Assembly: GCF_001619985.1 (NCBI RefSeq)
Contig: NW_017264195.1
Span: 682,001 to 746,000 of the forward strand
Reading direction: 5' to 3'
Source: Xylona heveae TC161
Taxonomy: Eukaryota > Ascomycota > Xylonomycetes > Xylonales > Xylonaceae
DNA: 64,000 bases
Shown: in pieces, positions 58,901 to 64,000 of the stretch
Layout of the letters: every line of letters starts with the position of its first letter
Numbering within the stretch: position 1 is the first letter of the stretch
Position numbers and translations under genes: made by a program
Notes under the pieces: generated by a model
The model's database searches: none
Told to the model about the DNA's origin: nothing
The model's input: only the letters and a program-made list of their open reading frames with translations

Positions 58901-59264
58901 AACCGGATCCACCCTCGTCGCTCTTTACGACCGTCGCGATCCCTTCCGCTTTCTGACAACCCTCATTGAGCCTTCCCAAAACAATCACCATCGACAACGT
59001 CGCATCTTGTTCGGTCCACCTTTTGTCAGACAGCATCGCATCTCGGTGTTTCCGATCGGCGTTGGTTGAAGATTGTCTAGCAGGTATCGCACCTTCCCTC
59101 GTGACCAGTTTTGTTTGTCGCTCGACCTACTCGGTGTGCCTTGGTCATCGCGCATCGCTGTCGAATCGACTCTTCGTCGCTCCTTCCCATTTATTGTTTG
59201 TTTTGTTTGCCTTTTTCTGCGTTGCTGACATATATCGCCGCTCCTGCCTCTCTAGGCTGACAAC
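52995..59264. other. Long gene-poor region between two transcription-factor genes
   Basis: 6.3 kb with no supportable protein gene on either strand. One exact TACGGAGTA is at 56832-56840 and near copies at 56604 and 57452. Short frames (for example 55663-55875 and 56609-56803) have no domain. The last 600 bases are CT-rich and read as a leader for the forkhead gene. A possible 5' UTR intron runs from GTATCG at 59083 to TCTCTAG at 59255, with CTGAC inside. Confidence 0.5.
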
Positions 59265-61734
59265 ATGCCGCCTTCCACGAATCGTCGAACGCGCGCGCGG
59301 CGCGAAACAGAATTGCAAGATGTTTCCGACCCAGAACTCCCCGACTCCTCCCCGTCTCGACCGGCTCGCAAGAAGAGAAGGGTAAGGAACTCGATCATGG
59401 TCGATGCTAACCCCCCAGCGTGGCAAAACGACCCAGTCTGCCCGAGTCGCTTGTGGCTAACCATCAATAAATAACAGACGCAAACTACCGAGAGACCCCA
59501 GATGGCTCCTTCCAATGGAGGGGTTGTACCGGCTTATGAAGATCAACTGCCGGTTGCTGAAGAAGAAGTCGAGACCAGCCAAGACCCGGTCGATACCATC
59601 ATCCCATATCTTAGCGTCTGCAAGGACCGAGTGCAGGTCTCCATCGACCACGCCAACAGCATACTCGAGCGCGATTACAAGAACGGAGTGCAGGCGTATG
59701 CCAAGGTGGCAGGACGGGACTGGACTTACTACGTCAAAACGTTACGAGTAAACATTGGACGGCCACCCGACGGAGCAGCGCGCCTGGGATCGGAACAACC
59801 ATCGCAACCCAGCCCCGGCTTGGGTCAGCAGGACGAGAATCTGATTCAAATCGATCTTGGGCCAAGCAAATTGGTCTCGAGATTGCATGCAGAGATCTTT
59901 TTCGACGCGACCGGAGCTGCATGTTGGCACATTATCGTCAATGGCCGGAACGGTGTCAAGGTGAATGAGACGGTATTAAAGAGAGGCCAGCAAATGAAGT
60001 TGAGCTGCGGTGATATTCTAGAAATCGCCGGAACTCAGATGATTTTCATCACGCCCGATGAGCAGCCACAAATTCATCCCAACTTCCTCAATCGCGCACG
60101 CTTATTGGCTGCAGAGGAGGAGGGAGCCCTTACCTCCGGACTCCCGCACGCTCACCCGGAGTCGTCCTACCATGGTCAACCAACCTCTGCACCGCAGCAG
60201 CCTCCAGCAAGCCGTAATGCCGGTTCCAGCCAGGTGCCTCTTGCGCCTGCGCCACCAGACTTCAAACGACAAAGCACCCCGGCGAGTTCTCGTGGAGTGG
60301 ATTCGGACCACAAGTCCAAAGCTTCACCAGCTTATCATCGTGGCATGATGATGGAAAGTACCGAGGAAATCGATTACAGCGCGGACTCGGCCCGGGATCT
60401 GAAACCGCCATACAGCTATGCAACTATGATTGGACAGGCCATCTTGGCAAGTGAGGAGGAAAAGTTGACGTTGAATAGCATATATCAATGGATCATGGAA
60501 AAGTACGCCTTTTACCGGTATTCGCAGTCGGGCTGGCAGGTAAGTGTCTTTGGTCTTGATGAGTTTGATTGAAAGCGGCCCCAGCTTACTTGCGTTGGGC
60601 TAGAATTCAATTCGTCACAATCTCTCTCTCAATAAGTCATTCCAAAAGATTCCACGACGTACGGACGAACCCGGAAAGGGCATGAAATGGCAGATTGTGC
60701 CGGAGCACCGTGAGGAGTTTACCAAACGGGGCCAACGTGCTTCTGGCAAGGGAGGGAACCGCGGCTCCTCGGCGCCAAACTCGCCCGCTGCGAAAGAGAC
60801 GGCCAGCTTCACCCCAGCAAACGCCAGCACCGCCGATCATGGAAGAAGCTTGGACGAGCCTCGGGAACCGGCGGCCGGTCCTAGCGGCCGGGTCAAGTAT
60901 TCGCCTCGTTCGACCACGCCTCCTTTGAGTTCTTATCCCGTGGCCCCAAAAGAAGCTTATACGCCTGATCGGGGGTCTCGCCTACCGGCTATTCGACGTC
61001 AGGACAATGGGCCTCGCGGTGGCTTTGACGACAGTCCTGTTCCAGTCTCAAGAGAGAAGACTAATCCAATGGTTCACCCGTATGGTCTTTCCGACGCAGC
61101 GGCTGGTTCACCGCCGACGCTTTCTTCATCAGCTTACATGGACGAGAGTCAGCCAATGATTACCCCTGCGCCGCGGCGGCAACATCCACGCCTTGCGCCC
61201 CCATCGACAGCCCAGGTGCCGTCCACGTATATGCCGACCAGCTCCCCGGCACCGTTTTGGAAGTATGTCGACCTCGGTAGCACTCCTGCCAAACCCATGC
61301 CAGATCTGAGTCCGACCAAGAGCGTAGGTCCCACGGTTCCGCAGAGCAGTAGTCCGCCCCCAGCAATCGACCGCGACGATGTAGCGAGCCCGTCAAATGT
61401 CGGCAGACGCTTTTCAATCGACCGATCCGCCGCTGCAGACAAGGATAAGAGGAGCGAAAATGGTGCTGCCGCCGCCGCCAGTGGCAGTCAGCGCGAGGGG
61501 CCAGAAAACGAGCCTGAAGAAGAGATGCAGGGGTTTGATCTGGCGAGGTAAGAAAATCGCCCATACGCCTCTTTCCCCCCCCCCCCCTTTTTTCCCCCTT
61601 CTTTTTTTTTTTTTTCCTGAGGTCTCGCGATGGGATCAGACCGTTTCTAACTTTTCTGGCCTGTCGTCTGTAGAGGCTTCCAACCAATCGGTTCCTTTCA
61701 TAAGAACATGACCAATGGCGTCGGAGGAGCTTGA
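59265..61734 (+). CDS. FHA-forkhead transcription factor (Fkh1/Fkh2-like)
   Basis: Exons 59265-59381, 59478-60539, 60604-61547 and 61674-61734 give 727 residues. A basic N terminus, RPARKKRR, may be a nuclear signal. The FHA domain (about 118-225) shows [20 protein letters not shown] and [10 protein letters not shown]. The forkhead domain starts [16 protein letters not shown] (347) and includes [16 protein letters not shown] at 394-409, the DNA-recognition helix, with an intron exactly before NSIRHN. The Pro/Ser-rich tail ends [15 protein letters not shown] plus forkhead is the Fkh1/Fkh2 layout that controls cell-cycle and developmental genes. The last intron contains long C and T homopolymers. 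The fungus may have only this one FHA-forkhead factor, commonly called fkh2; I leave the symbol blank. Confidence 0.93.
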
Positions 61735-63135
61735 ATGTTGCATAGGGGCCCACTTGTTTTTAAAAAGTTCTCCAAATTAGCCCGCCTCCGCCTCAAGAGA
61801 CGAACGCAGGAACGGGAAAAGAATGACTTGTACAACTAATCATTGATCTACACATGGTTGTTATGCGCATTAATGCTGTTACTCTTTGTCCGTCACGGGA
61901 AATGTGTCACATTTTTTTTTGTTTCTCTTTTTATCTAATTTTTATATCTTTTGTCGTTTTTTATCTTATATCTCATGTCGTCATGTTTTTCTACCCTAGT
62001 CAATGGTGGTTTTTTTCATCTTTTACCTTTTTTTTAAGTTGATTCTTCTGTCCCTTTGCCTTCGCCTTTGCTTTTTCCTTTTTTTTTTTCTTTTTTCTTA
62101 TCGGTGTTACCCCTTAAGTTTGTTTTCGATTCAAACGTAATACCTTTTTTTTTTCTCTTCTCCTTTCTCTTTATTCATTCTAATTCATCTCGCTTTCTCT
62201 AAGTCCTACCCCTTGGCCATGCTTTTACTAACAGTAACTCTACGTATGTGATCATGTTTTGTTTTATTTCGTTTTACCTCTCTACTTTTCTTTTCTTTTC
62301 TTTACCCTTTTCTCCCCCACCCCCTTTACTTTACTTTTTTTATTTTTATTTTCACAAGGTTACCTTTTTTTCCTGCACTTTTCTTTTCTCGTCTTGGTTT
62401 TCAAGGTTAAAAGGTTTGACGACGTATTTGACGTGCCGAGGTTCCAAGGTTCCAAGGTTCCGATTGTTTTTCCCGCTTATGAGGAAATGTAAAATTATGC
62501 TGCTATCATTACTATTATTATTATTATTAGTATTATTATTCTATGCTCTCTTTCTTTTATTCCCGCTCAACTTCGGTGGTCTATTGGTCGAAAAGTCCAA
62601 CAGTCTAGCAGTCTAGCCGGTGAACGGGTCAACGGGTCAACGGATCGACAGACATGTGTTGAAGCTTGAAGCTCTTGGGATTCAAATCATCAATTTATAT
62701 CTTTTTCTTTAATCTAATTTCATCCAATTTAAAAAAAGAAAAGGATGGGAAAGGATGGGAAAGGATGGGAAAGGATTTAAAGGTGTAATGGATTAAATAA
62801 AAAGACGCTGCTATGAAAACTGAGACTAGAGGCCCGTTGAAAATGTATAAGCTAAGCGTAAAAAAAAGAAAAGGGTGATAATGTCATGGTACTGTGCCTT
62901 TCCTCGCCGCTTCCTTCCCTCTCCCTATTCCCACCCTCGGCACGAAGAAGAGGAGAGGAGAAGAAGAAGATCAAGAAGAAGAAAAATAAAACGAAAAAGA
63001 AAATAAAAAGGAAAATAAAAAAGAAAATAGAAAAGTTAAAGCTGTCTACTAGTTCTCTCAAACGCCACTCATGAGTTAAAATGAAAAGCCCATCTTGAAC
63101 TTCCAAGTAACCTTTTTCGTGAATAACATGATCGT
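61735..63135. other. Convergent 3' region, low complexity
   Basis: Strongly T-rich on the plus strand to about 62600, then short direct repeats: GGTTCCAA near 62440-62461, CAACGGGT near 62610-62640 and a 10-bp tandem at 62741-62776. A purine tract lies at 62945-63030. No gene is supportable. Confidence 0.6.
62741..62776. repeat. 10-bp tandem repeat
   Basis: AAGGATGGGA is repeated three times and then partly a fourth time, in the 3' region between the forkhead and Gfd2-like genes. Confidence 0.9.
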
Positions 63136-64000
63136 TCAAGTTGGCTGGGGGTCTGGGGGATAAGTTTCCGGTTTGATGGAAACGCCGCCGCCAGTACCAC
63201 CAGTACTAATACCACCAGTACTAATACCACCAGTACTATTACCACCAGTACTATTACCACCAGTACTATTACCACCAGTACTATTACTACCACGACCAAA
63301 ACGACCACCGCCCCCTCCTCCTCCAAGAACAACACCACCACCAACTTCATCCACATCACTCCATCCTTCACCATCATCCCAAATCTTCTCCGCAGCAACT
63401 TTCAACGCTTCTCTTGCCTTTTCAAGACGCTCTTCTTTCATGGCTTCTTTCGAGAGCGGAGTCAGAGCGCGAATCGAAAGCCAAAGCATGGCTTGCAGCG
63501 TATACGTCGCGTCGTTGCCGGCATTATGGAAATTCCATCCGACAAAGTCCAAGTCATAAAAGATAGTAGCAAGCGAGCGTGTCGTGCTATCGCGTTTCCA
63601 GGCTCGATATAGGTTTGCAGTATCAATGACTTGGATCAGGTTGGAGAGATTGTGTGGATTGTAGCCGATTTTCTGGAGGTATCCGACGTCAATTGAGACG
63701 TCGTGGCCGACGAGAACGATATTGCGAGGTTCTGCGTTTGCTTCGTCTTCCGGTTCCTCTTCTTCTTGGTCCCCTATTTCATCTGCTTCTGGACTGTTCT
63801 CGTCGTTGATGCAAACCTCGGCGACGTCTTCGCCAAGGGCTTCGACAGTAGATCGTTCCGTCGTGGTTTTGCCTTGCTCGAGGTCTTCAGTCCCTTGATA
63901 ATCTTCAGTAATGTCGTCACTCGCGTCGACCGCGTGAGATTCCTCCTCATCGTCAACAGAGGAGTTGTCAGAAGAGTCCAAACTAGAAAGATTTGGCGCA
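63136..64000 (-). CDS. Gfd2/YDR514C-like RNase H-fold protein, partial
   Basis: The frame is open to the window edge, so its start and N terminus lie beyond 64000; about 288 residues are visible. An acidic Ser/Glu-rich stretch precedes NIVLVGHDVSIDVGYLQKIGY, then VIDTANLYRAW and FHNAGNDATYTLQAML. GHDVSxD and HNAGNDA are the conserved blocks of the DEDD-exonuclease-like domain of Gfd2/YDR514C proteins. Nuclease activity is not proven for these proteins; yeast Gfd2 is linked to mRNA export. After the domain comes a Gly-rich segment with six five-residue STGGN/I units encoded by a 15-bp minisatellite, then a short Pro-rich end. This tail may vary in length between strains. Confidence 0.82.
   Translation of the reverse strand, partial: APNLSSLDSSDNSSVDDEEESHAVDASDDITEDYQGTEDLEQGKTTTERSTVEALGEDVAEVCINDENSPEADEIGDQEEEEPEDEANAEPRNIVLVGHDVSIDVGYLQKIGYNPHNLSNLIQVIDTANLYRAWKRDSTTRSLATIFYDLDFVGWNFHNAGNDATYTLQAMLWLSIRALTPLSKEAMKEERLEKAREALKVAAEKIWDDGEGWSDVDEVGGGVVLGGGGGGGRFGRGSNSTGGNSTGGNSTGGNSTGGISTGGISTGGTGGGVSIKPETYPPDPQPT
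63196..63285. repeat. 15-bp coding minisatellite, six units
   Basis: ACCACCAGTACTAAT appears twice, then ACCACCAGTACTATT four times, with no interruption. It is in frame in the minus-strand Gfd2-like gene and encodes STGG plus Asn or Ile. Confidence 0.95.

Noticed and set aside
63173-63559. Plus-strand Pro-rich frame opposite the Gfd2-like gene
   Set aside because: It is the complement of the Gly/Ser minisatellite; the minus-strand frame carries the conserved HNAGNDA motif.

Overview
The window looks like a nuclear chromosome segment of a filamentous ascomycete (Pezizomycotina), most likely a eurotiomycete. The genes have short GT...AG introns with CTAAC/CTGAC-like branch sites. They include PacC, a cell-wall-integrity MAPKK with the filamentous-fungal activation loop, an FHA-forkhead factor, Zn2Cys6 and Dal5-type MFS genes, and a GPI cell-wall protein. 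The order level is inference from protein resemblance. I saw no rRNA, tRNA, CRISPR, LTR element or autonomous transposon.

Layout. 0.9-3.9 kb: Cas1p-type O-acetyltransferase (+). 5.0-6.4 kb: Tfc7-like histidine phosphatase (-). 7.9-9.9 kb: flavin amine oxidase (+). 10.4-12.5 kb: Dal5-type MFS permease (+). 13.0-18.4 kb has an accessory character: a 689-residue secreted cysteine-rich protein (-), a small gene interrupted by a TGA (-), and an unrecognised membrane-anchored or secreted protein with an HExxH motif (+). 19.6-21.8 kb: TPR-DnaJ co-chaperone (+). 23.3-25.4 kb: Ser/Thr-rich single-pass membrane protein (-). 26.4 kb: possible small secreted peptide (-). 27.3-29.4 kb: DUF676-like serine hydrolase (+). 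32.8-33.6 kb: GPI cell-wall protein with highly biased codons (+). 34.3-36.1 kb: DBP8 helicase (-). 38.4-40.3 kb: MKK2-type MAPKK (+). 41.3-44.3 kb: BOR1-type anion/borate transporter with a 21-N gap in an intron (-). 46.1-48.1 kb: PacC (-). 49.9-53.0 kb: Zn2Cys6 activator (-). 53.0-59.3 kb: 6.3 kb with no supportable gene. 59.3-61.7 kb: forkhead factor (+). 63.1 kb to the edge: Gfd2-like nuclease-fold protein, truncated by the window (-).

The most suggestive regulatory signal is around pacC. Its upstream region carries eleven GCCAAG/CTTGGC hexamers (the PacC consensus is GCCARG) and a perfect 24-bp palindrome. The neighbouring BOR1-type gene has six more such hexamers in 155 bp upstream, four of them packed in and beside an inverted repeat. 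This suggests PacC autoregulation and PacC control of a pH-linked transporter next door. A second signal is six exact copies of the 9-mer TACGGAGTA, all outside coding sequence.

Exon coordinates were derived by hand from splice signals, reading-frame phase and family resemblance. They are models, not transcript-verified.
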